Shown here piece by piece: positions 35,940 to 46,189 of a DNA stretch of 64,000 bases. Location: the NCBI RefSeq assembly GCF_034541975.1, contig NZ_JAVYJM010000001.1; one strand, written 5' to 3'. Positions within the stretch are counted from its first letter, which is position 1; every line of letters starts with the position of its first letter. Position numbers and translations under genes: made by a program. A model generated the notes under the pieces. The model saw only the letters and a list, made by a program, of their open reading frames with translations. It ran no database searches and was not told the origin of the DNA. The stretch is from Dermacoccus abyssi. Its GTDB lineage: Bacteria; Actinomycetota; Actinomycetes; Actinomycetales; Dermatophilaceae.

Positions 35940-36575
35940 ATGACCGGCACGGACGACCCCACCAAGCGCGGACGTCTGCCCCGCTCGGCCCGGCGAGCCC
36001 AGTTGATGGAGGCCGCGCAGTCGGTGTTCGTCGAGTCGGGGTTCCACAGCGCCGCGATGGACGAGATCGCGGAGCGGGCGCACGTCAGCAAGCCCGTGCT
36101 CTACCAGCACTTTCCCGGCAAGCTCGACCTCTACCTCGCGCTGCTCGACCAGCACACCCGCGAGTTCCCCGAACTGGTGCGCAAGGCCGTCGAGTCGACC
36201 ACCGACAACAACGAACGTGTCGCCGCCGCCGTCGGGGCCTTCTTCGAGTTCGTCGAGCGTGAGGACGCAGGCTTCCGCCTCGTCTTCGAGTCCGACCTGA
36301 CGAGCGAGCCCGCTGTCGCCGAGCGCGTCGAGCGCAGCCTCGACGACACCGCCGACATCGTGTCTCAGGTCGTGCGTGAGGACACCGGCCTGCCCGAGGA
36401 GCAGGCCCGGCTCGTCGCCGTCGCCCTGGTCGGCATGTCGCAGGTCGTCGCGCGCTACTGGGTGGCCCAGGGTGCGCCGATTCCCCGCGAGGAGGCCGCA
36501 CGCATCGTCGGCGTCCTCGGTTGGAGGGGACTGACCGGATTCCCGAAGACCGGCGGGGATGAAATCGCAGGCTGA
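35940..36575 (+). CDS. TetR/AcrR family regulator
   Basis: 211 residues. N-terminal TetR HTH (RRAQLMEAAQSVFVESG, SAAMDEIAERAHVSKPVLYQHF, GKLDLY), with an all-helical ligand domain behind. Start ATG 35940 has a consensus AAGGAG eight bases upstream; an earlier ATG at 35913 has none. It lies directly before the DUF3107 gene, an arrangement kept in mycobacteria (Rv3208 and Rv3208A). Ligand unknown. Confidence 0.88.
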   Translation: MTGTDDPTKRGRLPRSARRAQLMEAAQSVFVESGFHSAAMDEIAERAHVSKPVLYQHFPGKLDLYLALLDQHTREFPELVRKAVESTTDNNERVAAAVGAFFEFVEREDAGFRLVFESDLTSEPAVAERVERSLDDTADIVSQVVREDTGLPEEQARLVAVALVGMSQVVARYWVAQGAPIPREEAARIVGVLGWRGLTGFPKTGGDEIAG

Positions 36576-36682
36576 GGCGTTGACCTCAACAGGCCCACGG
36601 TGACCGGTGCCCGTAGATGTGGGCAGAGGCAACCGCACCCGTCACCATTGACCGAGACTTCACCGAGACAAGAGGAGGGGCC

Positions 36683-36904
36683 ATGGAGGTCCGTATCGGC
36701 GTTCAGAACGTCGCCCGAGAGATCGTCATCGAATCGAACGAGTCGCCCGAGGCCGTGCGCGCGGCCGTCGGCGAGGCCCTGAGCAGCGGCACGCCGCTCA
36801 CGCTCATGGACGAGAAGGGCCACTCGGTCACCGTTCCGACGTCGGCGCTCGCCTATGTCGACATCGCGGCCGAGCAGAAGGGTCGCGTCGGCTTCGGCGG
36901 CTGA
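36683..36904 (+). CDS. DUF3107 small protein
   Basis: 73 residues, complete: MEVRIGVQNVAREIVIESNE then GTPLTLMDEKGHSVTVPTSA and DIAAEQKGRVGFGG. AGGAGG lies five bases before the ATG, suggesting high expression. The family (TB9.4-like) is actinobacterial and has no assigned role. A terminator follows at 36928. Confidence 0.9.
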   Translation: MEVRIGVQNVAREIVIESNESPEAVRAAVGEALSSGTPLTLMDEKGHSVTVPTSALAYVDIAAEQKGRVGFGG

Positions 36905-36927
36905 GCGCCCCGAGCCGTCCCCGAGGT

Positions 36928-36955
36928 GCCGCCGTCCCGACTTCGGGACGGCGGC
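36928..36955 (+). terminator. Hairpin after DUF3107 gene
   Basis: 12-base perfect inverted repeat GCCGCCGTCCCG / CGGGACGGCGGC with a four-base loop, 23 bases after the stop; no T-run. Confidence 0.65.
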
Positions 36956-37061
36956 GCCCCGGTCCTTACAAGCTCTCTCCCACCAGCGCGAAGGCCCCGT
37001 TCACCCCGGAGATTCGGCCTCGACCCGAAGGCGCCAATAACACACCCACATGGGTGGATAG

Positions 37062-37090
37062 TTGAAAGTGACCTGAAAATTCGCTTAGGT
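37062..37090 (+). promoter_or_regulatory. Candidate promoter of the GlsB-type gene
   Basis: -35 TTGAAA, 17-base spacer, -10 TTAGGT, 55 bases before the start. An imperfect palindrome (CACACCCACATGGGTGG) lies just upstream. The stretch is A/T-rich for this genome. Confidence 0.4.
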
Positions 37091-37145
37091 GAGAGCAGAA
37101 GCGTAGGGGCACACCCGCCCCGGCCATCACTGTTAGGAGTTCATC

Positions 37146-37424
37146 ATGATCGGTACGATCATCGGCGCCATTATCGCCGGCCTCATCATCGGCGCGCTCG
37201 CGCGTCTCGTCATGCCGGGCAAGCAGAACATCTCGATCCTCATGACGATCGTGCTCGGCATCATCGGTTCGGTCGCGGGTTCCTCGATCTACACCGCGAT
37301 CTCCGGCAAGAGCGACACGAAGGGCATCGACTGGATCGCCCTCATCCTCGGCGTCATCATCGCCGCGATCCTCATCACGGTCTACCTGTCGATCACGGGT
37401 CGCAAGAACACCACGCGCGTCTGA
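37146..37424 (+). CDS. GlsB/YeaQ/YmgE family stress-response membrane protein
   Basis: 92 residues with three hydrophobic helices. Family sequence GAIIAGLIIGALARLVMPGK, MTIVLGIIGSVAGSSIY and WIALILGVIIAAIL is clear. Members are small inner-membrane proteins linked to envelope and osmotic stress. TAGGAG lies upstream of the ATG. It is a single-gene unit with its own promoter candidate and a strong terminator. Confidence 0.9.
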   Translation: MIGTIIGAIIAGLIIGALARLVMPGKQNISILMTIVLGIIGSVAGSSIYTAISGKSDTKGIDWIALILGVIIAAILITVYLSITGRKNTTRV

Positions 37425-37436
37425 TCCTCGCGCACG

Positions 37437-37474
37437 AAAAATCCCCCGCAACCGATTGGTTGCGGGGGATTTTT
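37437..37474. terminator. Strong bidirectional terminator
   Basis: AAAAATCCCCCGCAACC / GGTTGCGGGGGATTTTT is a perfect inverted repeat with flanking A and T runs, between the convergent GlsB-type and ferritin-like genes. Confidence 0.92.
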
Positions 37475-37492
37475 GCGTCTCGGGCAGAGGCG

Positions 37493-38206
37493 TCAGGCCG
37501 TGAGGCCGAGCGCCTGCATCCGCTCGGAGTGGTTCGTCGTGAGCCGCTCGAACATGCGCGTCAGTTCGGCGAGGTCGGCGCCGACGCCCGAGCCGTCGTC
37601 GACGAGCAGGGCCGTGAGGGCGTCGTGGGACGCCGCCACACGCTGGGCCTGGCTGAGCGCCTCGCCGACGAGTCGGCGCCCCCAGAGCGCAAGACGCGAG
37701 CCGAGGCGCGGATCCTGGGCGATCGCCTCGGCGAGCACCTGCTTGACGAAGGCATCCTGCTCGTCAGCCCCGACCGCGCGCTCGACGAGTGCGCGGGTCT
37801 CGGGGTCGACGTAGCGGGCGATCTCCGCGTAGAAGTCGTTCGCGATAGCGCTGCCTGCATAGGCCTTCATGAGGCCCTCGTACCAGTCGGCCGGCGGAGT
37901 GCGGCGGTGCCACTCGTCGATGGCGGCCGTGAAAGGCTCCATCGAGGATTCGGGCTCGGCGCCGATCTCGCGCAGCCGAGCAGCGAGCTCCTCGTAGTGG
38001 TCGAAGTCCATCCGGGCCATGCGGGCGAGAGCCAGCTTGTGGTCGAGGCGCGGCGCACGCGAGGCGTCGTCGACGGTGGCGAAGGCTCCGGAGAGTTCGC
38101 CGTAGGCGATGACGCTCAGAAGATCCACGACCCCGGCCCGGTAGTCCGGGTCGTCGAGGGTGCGCAGGACGGCAGTGGCGGGCGCGGGCGTCACGGAGTC
38201 GCTCAT
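37493..38206 (-). CDS. Ferritin-like fold protein
   Basis: 237 residues, all-helical. Metal-ligand-like residues are spaced over helices: YGELSGAF, MDFDHYEELAARL, FYAEIARYVD and VGEALSQAQR. Actinobacterial ferritin-like fold proteins of this size lie next to the RhlE-like helicase in mycobacteria (Rv3210c), as here. They relate distantly to MiaE-type di-iron enzymes; an activity is not known. Start ATG 38206 has no clear ribosome site. Confidence 0.75.
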   Translation of the reverse strand: MSDSVTPAPATAVLRTLDDPDYRAGVVDLLSVIAYGELSGAFATVDDASRAPRLDHKLALARMARMDFDHYEELAARLREIGAEPESSMEPFTAAIDEWHRRTPPADWYEGLMKAYAGSAIANDFYAEIARYVDPETRALVERAVGADEQDAFVKQVLAEAIAQDPRLGSRLALWGRRLVGEALSQAQRVAASHDALTALLVDDGSGVGADLAELTRMFERLTTNHSERMQALGLTA

Positions 38207-38438
38207 GAAGGCGATGCTATCGCCCGCAGCCACTGCTTCGTCGCGCGGCGAGTACACTGAAACGGACAGCAGGTGCCCGGTCGGCCACGATGCCGCGACC
38301 GAGGTCGGCCCTCCGCCGCCCCCAAGGTCCACCCAAGGTCGTTCCCCGCGTGAGCGCAGTGAACGAGAAGACCTCCGATCGGCCCTCCTTCGCTCCGGCG
38401 TGGCAACCATGCCCCGGGGCCCGACAGGAAGCACGATC

Positions 38439-40064
<1,626 letters not shown>

Positions 40065-40072
40065 TCGGTCGA

Positions 40073-40107
40073 AACAGGGTGCATCCTTTGGGGTGCACCC
40101 TGTTTTG
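40073..40107 (+). terminator. Terminator of the DEAD-box helicase gene
   Basis: AAACAGGGTGCA / TGCACCCTGTTTT hairpin with T-run, 8 bases after the stop. Confidence 0.88.
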
Positions 40108-40200
40108 CATCGTGCGACACCCCGCTCCGCCACCTCGCGGGCGGCACCGCACGCCCATTACTGTGGGCGCAAAGACACTGCCACGAAAGGTCGCCCACCC

Positions 40201-41709
40201 ATGACGCCAGCCAAGCGCCAGGACGACGAGATGCCGGCGACAAACCCGGACGATTCCAGGCCACTCGACGCTGACGCCGACGTTCCGCCCCAGCAGGACG
40301 ACAGCCGCAACACCGGCGACCAGAACTTCGACGAACGCAACCTCGATGCGCGCCGTGAGAGTCAGGACGAGAACGAGCCGGAGAACGGCCCCATGGCCGA
40401 TCGCTCGCAGATCCTCGCGTCGGGCTTTGCCTCGATGTCGCGTTGGGCACTACGTATCAGCGTCGTCATCGTCACGCTCTACCTGCTCGGACGCGCGCTC
40501 GCGCCGTTCTGGGTCATCATCCTGCCGCTCATCCTCGGCCTCATCATCGCCACGGTCCTGTGGCCGCCGACGGCGTGGCTTCGTCGACGCGGCTGCGCCC
40601 CGGCGTTGGCGGCTGTCATCTCGATCCTCGGGGCCCTCGGCATCCTCGGCGGTGTCATCTCCGCCATCGTGCCCTCGGTCGCGAACCAGGCCCCGGAACT
40701 CGCGACCCGCTCGACCCAGGGTGTCTCACAGGTTCAGGAGTGGGTCCAGGGCCCGCCGTTCAACGTTCCGCAACAGCAGATCGACAACGCGGTCGGCACG
40801 ATCAACGACAAGATCACCAAGTCCGGTGACGTCATCGCGTCCGGAGTGTTCTCCGGTGTGACGACGGTCGGCAGTGTCCTCGTGACGCTCGTGCTGAGCC
40901 TCATCCTGTCCTTCTTCTTCATCAAGGACGGTGACCGATTCCTGCCGTGGGTGCGTCTGGTCACGGGTGAGCGCACCGGCGCGCACCTCACCGAGGTCTT
41001 CACCCGCGCGTGGCACACGCTCTCGGGCTTCATCCGCACCCAGGCGATCGTGTCCCTCATCGACTCGATCTTCATCGGAATCGGTCTCGTCATCCTCGAC
41101 GTGCCCCTGGCCCTGCCCCTGTGTGTCATCACCTTCTTCGGTGGCTTCATCCCGATCGTGGGTGCGTTCGTCGCGGGTGCTCTCGCGGTGCTCGTCGCCC
41201 TCGTGACGCAGGGTCCGACGACGGCGCTCATCGTGCTCGGCATCATCGTGGCCGTGCAGCAGATCGAGGGCCACGTGCTCCAGCCGATGCTGCAGAGCCG
41301 CTCGATGTCGCTGCACCCCGTGCTCGTCCTGCTCGGTATCGCGGCGGGCTCCGAGGGCCACGGCGTCGTCGGTGGCTTCCTCGCCGTTCCGGTCGTCGCC
41401 ACGATCGCCGTGCTCTTCCGCTATGTGGGCGAGCAGATCGACCTGCGGGCGGGCACGATCAGCGCCGACGATCTCGAGTACCGCACCGACCGGGGGCGCA
41501 CCGCGGCCCTGCGCACGGAGCGTCTTCGGCGCCTCGCCGACCGGAAGGCGCGGGGTGAGGAGACCAGCGTCGGCGCCGAATCACGTGCCGCGATAGCTGC
41601 GGACGACGGGGAGAAGAGCACGCTGTCGCAGGTCATTCCGCACGGCTCCGCACCCGCCGACCGAGCCCGGTCCGTCGTCGGCGGACTGCGCCGCCGCTTC
41701 CGGCGCTGA
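40201..41709 (+). CDS. AI-2E family transporter
   Basis: 502 residues. An acidic N-terminal extension (~85 residues) precedes about eight membrane helices, starting ALRISVVIVTLYLLGRAL. Family stretches: WPPTAWLRRRGCAPALAA, FFIKDGDRFLPW, GFIPIVGAFVAGALAVLVAL and QQIEGHVLQPMLQSRSM. A basic cytoplasmic tail ends RRRFRR. The family includes TqsA and Na+/H+ antiporters, so autoinducer export is not assured. Starts at ATG 40201. Confidence 0.88.
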   Translation: MTPAKRQDDEMPATNPDDSRPLDADADVPPQQDDSRNTGDQNFDERNLDARRESQDENEPENGPMADRSQILASGFASMSRWALRISVVIVTLYLLGRALAPFWVIILPLILGLIIATVLWPPTAWLRRRGCAPALAAVISILGALGILGGVISAIVPSVANQAPELATRSTQGVSQVQEWVQGPPFNVPQQQIDNAVGTINDKITKSGDVIASGVFSGVTTVGSVLVTLVLSLILSFFFIKDGDRFLPWVRLVTGERTGAHLTEVFTRAWHTLSGFIRTQAIVSLIDSIFIGIGLVILDVPLALPLCVITFFGGFIPIVGAFVAGALAVLVALVTQGPTTALIVLGIIVAVQQIEGHVLQPMLQSRSMSLHPVLVLLGIAAGSEGHGVVGGFLAVPVVATIAVLFRYVGEQIDLRAGTISADDLEYRTDRGRTAALRTERLRRLADRKARGEETSVGAESRAAIAADDGEKSTLSQVIPHGSAPADRARSVVGGLRRRFRR

Positions 41710-41722
41710 ACGCATGTCAGTC

Positions 41723-41765
41723 ACGCCCCCGTCCTCGGTCTCGCTTCCGACGGCGGGGGCGTTTC
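41723..41765 (+). terminator. Hairpin after AI-2E transporter gene
   Basis: ACGCCCCCGTC and GACGGCGGGGGCGT arms around an 18-base loop, then TTTCG. Confidence 0.7.
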
Positions 41766-41825
41766 GTGCTCGGACGTGACCCGTCTGACGGGGCGGCTTA
41801 ACTGATTTCATTCGCTATGCGTCAC

Positions 41826-41933
41826 GGCCCCCGGTAGGCTCACACGGTCACCGGTCTCCCTCCCTTCGGGGGAAAGCGGTTGTCCGAGTATGAAAAGTAG
41901 GCACCCGCAAGGGGCCGATACGGGAGGTTCCGC
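41826..41933 (+). promoter_or_regulatory. Possible structured leader of the BCCT gene
   Basis: Between 41826 and the start are two compact hairpins (CTCCC-TTCG-GGGG near 41865 and GGCACCC-GCAA-GGGGCC near 41902) joined by GAGTATGAAAAGTAGG, which is purine-rich for this genome. It looks more structured than usual spacers, but I could not match it to a known riboswitch. Confidence 0.25.
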
Positions 41934-43859
41934 GTGTCCGACACGACACCACCAGCGGAACCTGACAGCGTTTCGCAGCAGCACACAGCCTCGGACGAGG
42001 GTACGTCGTCGGATTCGTCGACCGCGCACTCGTCCCACGAAATGCTCGTCGGCGTCGACGAGCCCATTCCCCAGCACGAGGCCGTCCACAAGGGCACTCT
42101 CGACAAGATCATCTTCGGCGTGACGGCTACCTTCGCCATCGCGTTCGTCGCGTGGGGTCTTCTCTCGCCCAAGACGATGTCGTCGGGCTCCTCGACCGCC
42201 CTCGGGTGGGTCATGGACTCGATGGGCTGGGCGTTCATCCTGTTCGCCACGTGCTTCGTCATCTTCGCCATCTGGCTGGCGGCGAGCCGTTACGGCAACA
42301 TTCCGCTCGGTCACGACAACGAGAAGCCCGAGTTCAAGACGACCTCGTGGATCGCGATGATGTTCAGCGCCGGCATGGGCATCGGCCTCATGTTCTACGG
42401 CGTCGCCGAGCCGCTCACGCACTTCGTCACCCCGCCGCCGCGTAGCGGTGCCGGCGCGGAGAGCCCCGAGGCACTCCAGGTCGCCATGGCGACGACGATG
42501 TTCCACTGGGCGCTTCACCCGTGGGCGATCTACGCCGTCGTCGGTGTCGCCATCGCGTACGGAACGTTCCGCAAGGGGCGCAGCCAGCTCATCAGCTCGA
42601 CGTTCGTTCCGCTCATCGGACGACGCCGCGCCGAAGGACCCGTCGGCAAGGTCATCGACGGTCTCGCGATCTTCGCGACCTTGTTCGGTTCGGCCGCATC
42701 GCTGGGCCTCGGTGCCCTGCAGATCGCCGCCGGCCTCGAGAAGAACGGCTGGGTCAACAAGGTCGGCGGCACGGCACTCGTGTCGATCATCGTCATCCTG
42801 ACGATCTGCTTCATCTTCTCGGCCGTCTCCGGCGTCGAGAAGGGCATCCAGTACCTGTCGAACTTCAACATGGTGCTCGCCCTTGTGCTCGCCGTGTTCC
42901 TGTTCGTCGTCGGCCCGACGGCCTTCATCCTCAACCTGCTGCCGACCGGCCTCGGCGACTACATGGACCAGCTGCCCTTCATGGCGTCGCGCAGCCAGGC
43001 CACCGGCCTGCAGCCGATGCACGACTGGCTCGCGAGCTGGACGGTCTTCTACTGGGCCTGGTGGATCAGCTGGACCCCGTTCGTCGGCATGTTCATCGCG
43101 CGCATCTCGCGTGGCCGTACGATCCGCCAGTTCATCACCGGCGTTCTCCTCGTGCCGTCGCTCGTCTCGCTCGTGTGGTTCGCCATCTTCGGTGGCACGG
43201 CCATCGACGTGCAGCGTGAGACCCACGACATCGCGAAGAAGGTCGAGGGTGTCTTCACCGTCGACTCGAACGCGGCCCTGTTCGACGTCCTCGACCACTT
43301 CCCGCTCGCGGGTGTGACCACGGTCGTCGTCATGGTGCTCGTCGCCGTGTTCTTCGTCTCGGGCGCCGACGCGGCCTCGATCGTCATGGGCACGCTGAGC
43401 GAGCGTGGCCGCATCGAGCCGAGCCGCTGGGTCGTCATCTTCTGGGGTGCCGCCACCGGCGCCGTGGCCGCCGTCATGCTTCTCGCCGGCCTGGCCGAAG
43501 GAGATTCGTCGGCCGCTCTCACGAGCCTGCAGAACATCACGATCGTCAGCTCGCTGCCGTTCGTCATCGTCATGGTGCTCATGTGCGTCGCGCTCGTGCG
43601 GGAGCTGCACTCCGACCCGATGATGCTGCGCGCCCAGAAGGGACGCGACCTCATCGAGAAGGCCGTCATCAGCGGCGTCAAGACGCACGGCGGTGACGAC
43701 ATCAGCCTCGTCGCCGTGCCGTCCGAGCACGCCGAGAGGGTTTCGACGCTCGCCACCGAGGTCGCCACGGGTGACAGCGGTGCCACGCGTGCGCCCGGTG
43801 AGACGCCCCGACGTCCGCGTGTTCGCCCGAAGGGGCAGCCGCCGCGTCACGACGTCTGA
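41934..43859 (+). CDS. BCCT family betaine/choline/carnitine transporter
   Basis: 641 residues. Twelve membrane helices with family signatures: MGIGLMFYGVAEPL, WALHPWAIYAVVGVAIAY, and the substrate-cage stretch YWAWWISWTPFVGMFIARIS followed by RGRTIRQF. Long charged N- and C-terminal tails (Asp/Glu-rich and Arg/Pro-rich) fit osmosensing members such as BetP. Na+-coupled uptake of compatible solutes is the likely role. GTG 41934 with GGGAGG six bases upstream. Confidence 0.92.
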   Translation: MSDTTPPAEPDSVSQQHTASDEGTSSDSSTAHSSHEMLVGVDEPIPQHEAVHKGTLDKIIFGVTATFAIAFVAWGLLSPKTMSSGSSTALGWVMDSMGWAFILFATCFVIFAIWLAASRYGNIPLGHDNEKPEFKTTSWIAMMFSAGMGIGLMFYGVAEPLTHFVTPPPRSGAGAESPEALQVAMATTMFHWALHPWAIYAVVGVAIAYGTFRKGRSQLISSTFVPLIGRRRAEGPVGKVIDGLAIFATLFGSAASLGLGALQIAAGLEKNGWVNKVGGTALVSIIVILTICFIFSAVSGVEKGIQYLSNFNMVLALVLAVFLFVVGPTAFILNLLPTGLGDYMDQLPFMASRSQATGLQPMHDWLASWTVFYWAWWISWTPFVGMFIARISRGRTIRQFITGVLLVPSLVSLVWFAIFGGTAIDVQRETHDIAKKVEGVFTVDSNAALFDVLDHFPLAGVTTVVVMVLVAVFFVSGADAASIVMGTLSERGRIEPSRWVVIFWGAATGAVAAVMLLAGLAEGDSSAALTSLQNITIVSSLPFVIVMVLMCVALVRELHSDPMMLRAQKGRDLIEKAVISGVKTHGGDDISLVAVPSEHAERVSTLATEVATGDSGATRAPGETPRRPRVRPKGQPPRHDV

Positions 43860-43886
43860 TCGGCCTCGAGACTCGAGCAACGCCTT

Positions 43887-43916
43887 CGGCCCGGGAACCA
43901 CGTGGTTCCCGGGCCG
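43887..43916. terminator. Bidirectional terminator
   Basis: Perfect 30-base palindrome (CGGCCCGGGAACCAC / GTGGTTCCCGGGCCG) between convergent BCCT and PHP genes. Confidence 0.75.
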
Positions 43917-43955
43917 ACGGCGTTCGTGCTTCACTTCACGACGCGATCACACGGC

Positions 43956-44813
43956 TCAGTGGCGGGCCCGCACGACCTCGGTACCGCCGGAAGCCGCGGC
44001 GAGCAGCCGTTCGTACTGGTCGGGAGCAGTCGTGTTCTCCCCCAATCGGTTGGGCTTGCCGGCTCCGTGGAAGTCGCTGGAGCCCGTGACGACGAGGTCA
44101 CGCTCCCGGGCGATCGCGAGCGCCCGCTCGACCTGTGAGGCATCGTGGTCGCGGTGGTGCGCCTCGATGCCGACGAGGCCGGCGTCAGCCATGGCACGCA
44201 CGACGTCCTCGTCGACAATGCGCCCGCGCGATTCGGCGAAGGGGTGCGCCATGACAGGCACTCCACCGCCCGCGCGCACCAACTCCACGGCGCGCACGGG
44301 ATCGAGCGCGTAATGGCCGACGTGGTACGGGCTGCCGTTGTAGAGGTAGCGCTCGAACGCTTCGGAGCGATTCGCGACGACGCCGTTCGCGACGAGAGCG
44401 TCCGCCATGTGCGGCCGCCCGATGGTCGCATCGGCACCGGCGACGGAGAGCACCTGCTCGTACGTGATGTCGACGTCCTCACCCAAGCGCTCCACCATGC
44501 GCTGCGCTCGCGTGAGGCGCGACGAGCGGGCCTTCTCGAGCTCGGTGATCAGTTCGCCGTCCGTGGGCGGGAGGTAGGCAAGCAGATGGATGCTGATCCC
44601 CTCGTGCTTGCACGAGACCTCGATGCCGGGTACGAGGTCGATGCCGTGCTCACGGGCGGCAGCGGCTGCCTCGTCCCAACCACGCGTCGTGTCGTGATCG
44701 GTGAGGGCGACGACGTCGAGGCCGGAGCGAGCCGCTTCTGCGACCACCTCAGCCGGCGTCGTCGTGCCGTCGCTACAGGTGGAGTGGGTGTGAAGGTCGA
44801 TACGCACGCTCAC
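43956..44813 (-). CDS. PHP-domain phosphoesterase
   Basis: 285 residues. The PHP metal-binding motifs appear in order: DLHTHSTCSDGT, ALTDHDTTRG, VPGIEVSC, then GVPVMAHPFA, IEAHHRDHD and TGSSDFHG. Related enzymes include the 3',5'-nucleotide bisphosphate phosphatase YciV/RnaAM and TrpH. Cytoplasmic. Its start ATG 44813 faces the small membrane-protein gene with an ~18-base gap, so both promoters overlap the other gene. Confidence 0.88.
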   Translation of the reverse strand: MSVRIDLHTHSTCSDGTTTPAEVVAEAARSGLDVVALTDHDTTRGWDEAAAAAREHGIDLVPGIEVSCKHEGISIHLLAYLPPTDGELITELEKARSSRLTRAQRMVERLGEDVDITYEQVLSVAGADATIGRPHMADALVANGVVANRSEAFERYLYNGSPYHVGHYALDPVRAVELVRAGGGVPVMAHPFAESRGRIVDEDVVRAMADAGLVGIEAHHRDHDASQVERALAIARERDLVVTGSSDFHGAGKPNRLGENTTAPDQYERLLAAASGGTEVVRARH

Positions 44814-44831
44814 ACGTTAGCCTTGCTCGTC

Positions 44832-45338
44832 GTGGAATCCTCCCGCTCCGACGACGACACGACCACCGGCGAGGCCATGCCCCAACCCGTGCGGTACGCG
44901 GTGTGGCTCATGCTTGCGGGCGCGCTCGTCCAGGCGTTGTCGACCCTCACGACGGCACTCGATCGGGAGGGTATCCGCGCCCAGACGGCCCGCCTCGCCG
45001 ACGAGTTCGACCGCTCCCTCGACGGCAAGGCGCTCGAGCGAGCCACCGATCAGGCGTACTGGTTCGGTGTCGGCACCGGCGTGACGTTCGTGGCGCTCTG
45101 GCTCGTGGTCGCTCGGCTGTGCGCCATCGGTCGCACCAGCGGACGGCCTCTCGCGACGCTCTTCGCCACCGTCTACACCTTCACGTTCGCCTTCTCCGCG
45201 GTGCGTTCCTTCGGCCCGGGAGCGTTTCTGGGGCTCGTCACCGTCGTCGTCGGTGTCTCGGCCGTCTATCTGCTGTGGCGCAGGCCGGTCACGCCGTGGC
45301 TCGCGCGGTGCGCCGCGCGTCGCTCCCAGGGCGCGTGA
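44832..45338 (+). CDS. Small membrane protein of unknown function
   Basis: 168 residues from GTG 44832, or 153 from ATG 44877; neither has a clear ribosome site. Four hydrophobic segments: YAVWLMLAGALVQALSTL, GVTFVALWLVVARLCAI, PLATLFATVYTFTFAF and LGLVTVVVGVSAVYLLW, with a polar loop after the first. Conserved in actinobacteria as hypothetical. Basic C-terminus. Confidence 0.6.
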   Translation: MESSRSDDDTTTGEAMPQPVRYAVWLMLAGALVQALSTLTTALDREGIRAQTARLADEFDRSLDGKALERATDQAYWFGVGTGVTFVALWLVVARLCAIGRTSGRPLATLFATVYTFTFAFSAVRSFGPGAFLGLVTVVVGVSAVYLLWRRPVTPWLARCAARRSQGA

Positions 45339-45361
45339 GCCACGTCGATAGGCTGGATTTC

Positions 45362-46183
45362 ATGCCTCGCCACGTCGTCGCCGCCCTCACCGCTGCAGTC
45401 CTCGTCTCGTTGACGGCCTGTAGTTCGGGCGCCGACCCGAAGGACGTCACACCGACGTCATCGACGTTCACGAACGGTGCCCAGTCGCCGACGACGGCTG
45501 CGCCCAACCCGAACCCGGTGACGTCGCCGAGCCCCGGCGCCGTCGTGAGTTCCGACAAGGTCTTCAACTTCGTGGTGCCCAGCGGATGGAACCTGTCGAA
45601 GAAGGCCCAGGCCGTCGCCTACCTCTCCTCGGCCACCGTCGCTCACAACGTCGCCCCCACGATCGCGATCACCCGCTCGAAGGTCTCCCCCGCGCCGGCT
45701 CTCGACAAGACCGTCCAGATGGCGATGATGCAGGCTCGCCAGGACGGCGCGAGCGTGGAGCGGCTCCCCGAGCGCACCGTCGGGGGTGAGAAGTCGGTGG
45801 CCTTCACGGCCAAGTCGACGGAGAAGAACGTCGAACTGCAGCGGACCTACACGATGGTGGCGCACGACAAAGCCCTCTACGTCATCACGCTGACGAGTGC
45901 CCAGGCCGACGCGAAGCGTGACGAGGCCACCCTCACGTCGTTCCTCGCCGGCCTGACGTGGACGAAGAAGGGCGACAAGGGTTCGACCGCCAGCGGCACG
46001 ACACCGGCCCCCGTTCCCACCTCAACGTCCAACCCGCCGAAGCCGAGCTCCAGTTCGTCGAGCACAGCTTCCTCGTCGAGTTCGTCCTCCAAGGCGCCCT
46101 CCTCGTCCGGCAAGACAACCGGCTCGGCGAAACCCTCGAGCAGCACGTCGACGAAGCCCACGGCGTCGTCGACGTCGAAGTGA
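45362..46183 (+). CDS. Lipoprotein with DcrB/LpqN-like domain
   Basis: 273 residues. Signal peptide ends in a lipobox (LVSLTAC at residue 20), so it is a lipoprotein. After a Thr/Pro linker comes a ~130-residue domain (FNFVVPSGWNLSKK, VAPTIAITRSKV, ALYVITLTSAQADAKRDEA) with the PsbP/DcrB/LpqN pattern. The last ~75 residues are almost only Ser/Thr/Pro/Lys, a cell-wall-spanning spacer usually glycosylated in actinobacteria. Function unknown. Confidence 0.7.
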   Translation: MPRHVVAALTAAVLVSLTACSSGADPKDVTPTSSTFTNGAQSPTTAAPNPNPVTSPSPGAVVSSDKVFNFVVPSGWNLSKKAQAVAYLSSATVAHNVAPTIAITRSKVSPAPALDKTVQMAMMQARQDGASVERLPERTVGGEKSVAFTAKSTEKNVELQRTYTMVAHDKALYVITLTSAQADAKRDEATLTSFLAGLTWTKKGDKGSTASGTTPAPVPTSTSNPPKPSSSSSSTASSSSSSSKAPSSSGKTTGSAKPSSSTSTKPTASSTSK

Positions 46184-46189
46184 CGCGCG

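Noticed and set aside
36966..37451. 161-codon open frame on the minus strand across the GlsB-type gene
   Set aside because: His/Asp/Arg-rich antisense product crossing a clear terminator; the plus-strand gene has family sequence and a ribosome site.
41808..43934. 708-codon open frame opposite the BCCT transporter
   Set aside because: Highly charged His/Asp/Arg-rich antisense of a membrane protein gene; no family features.
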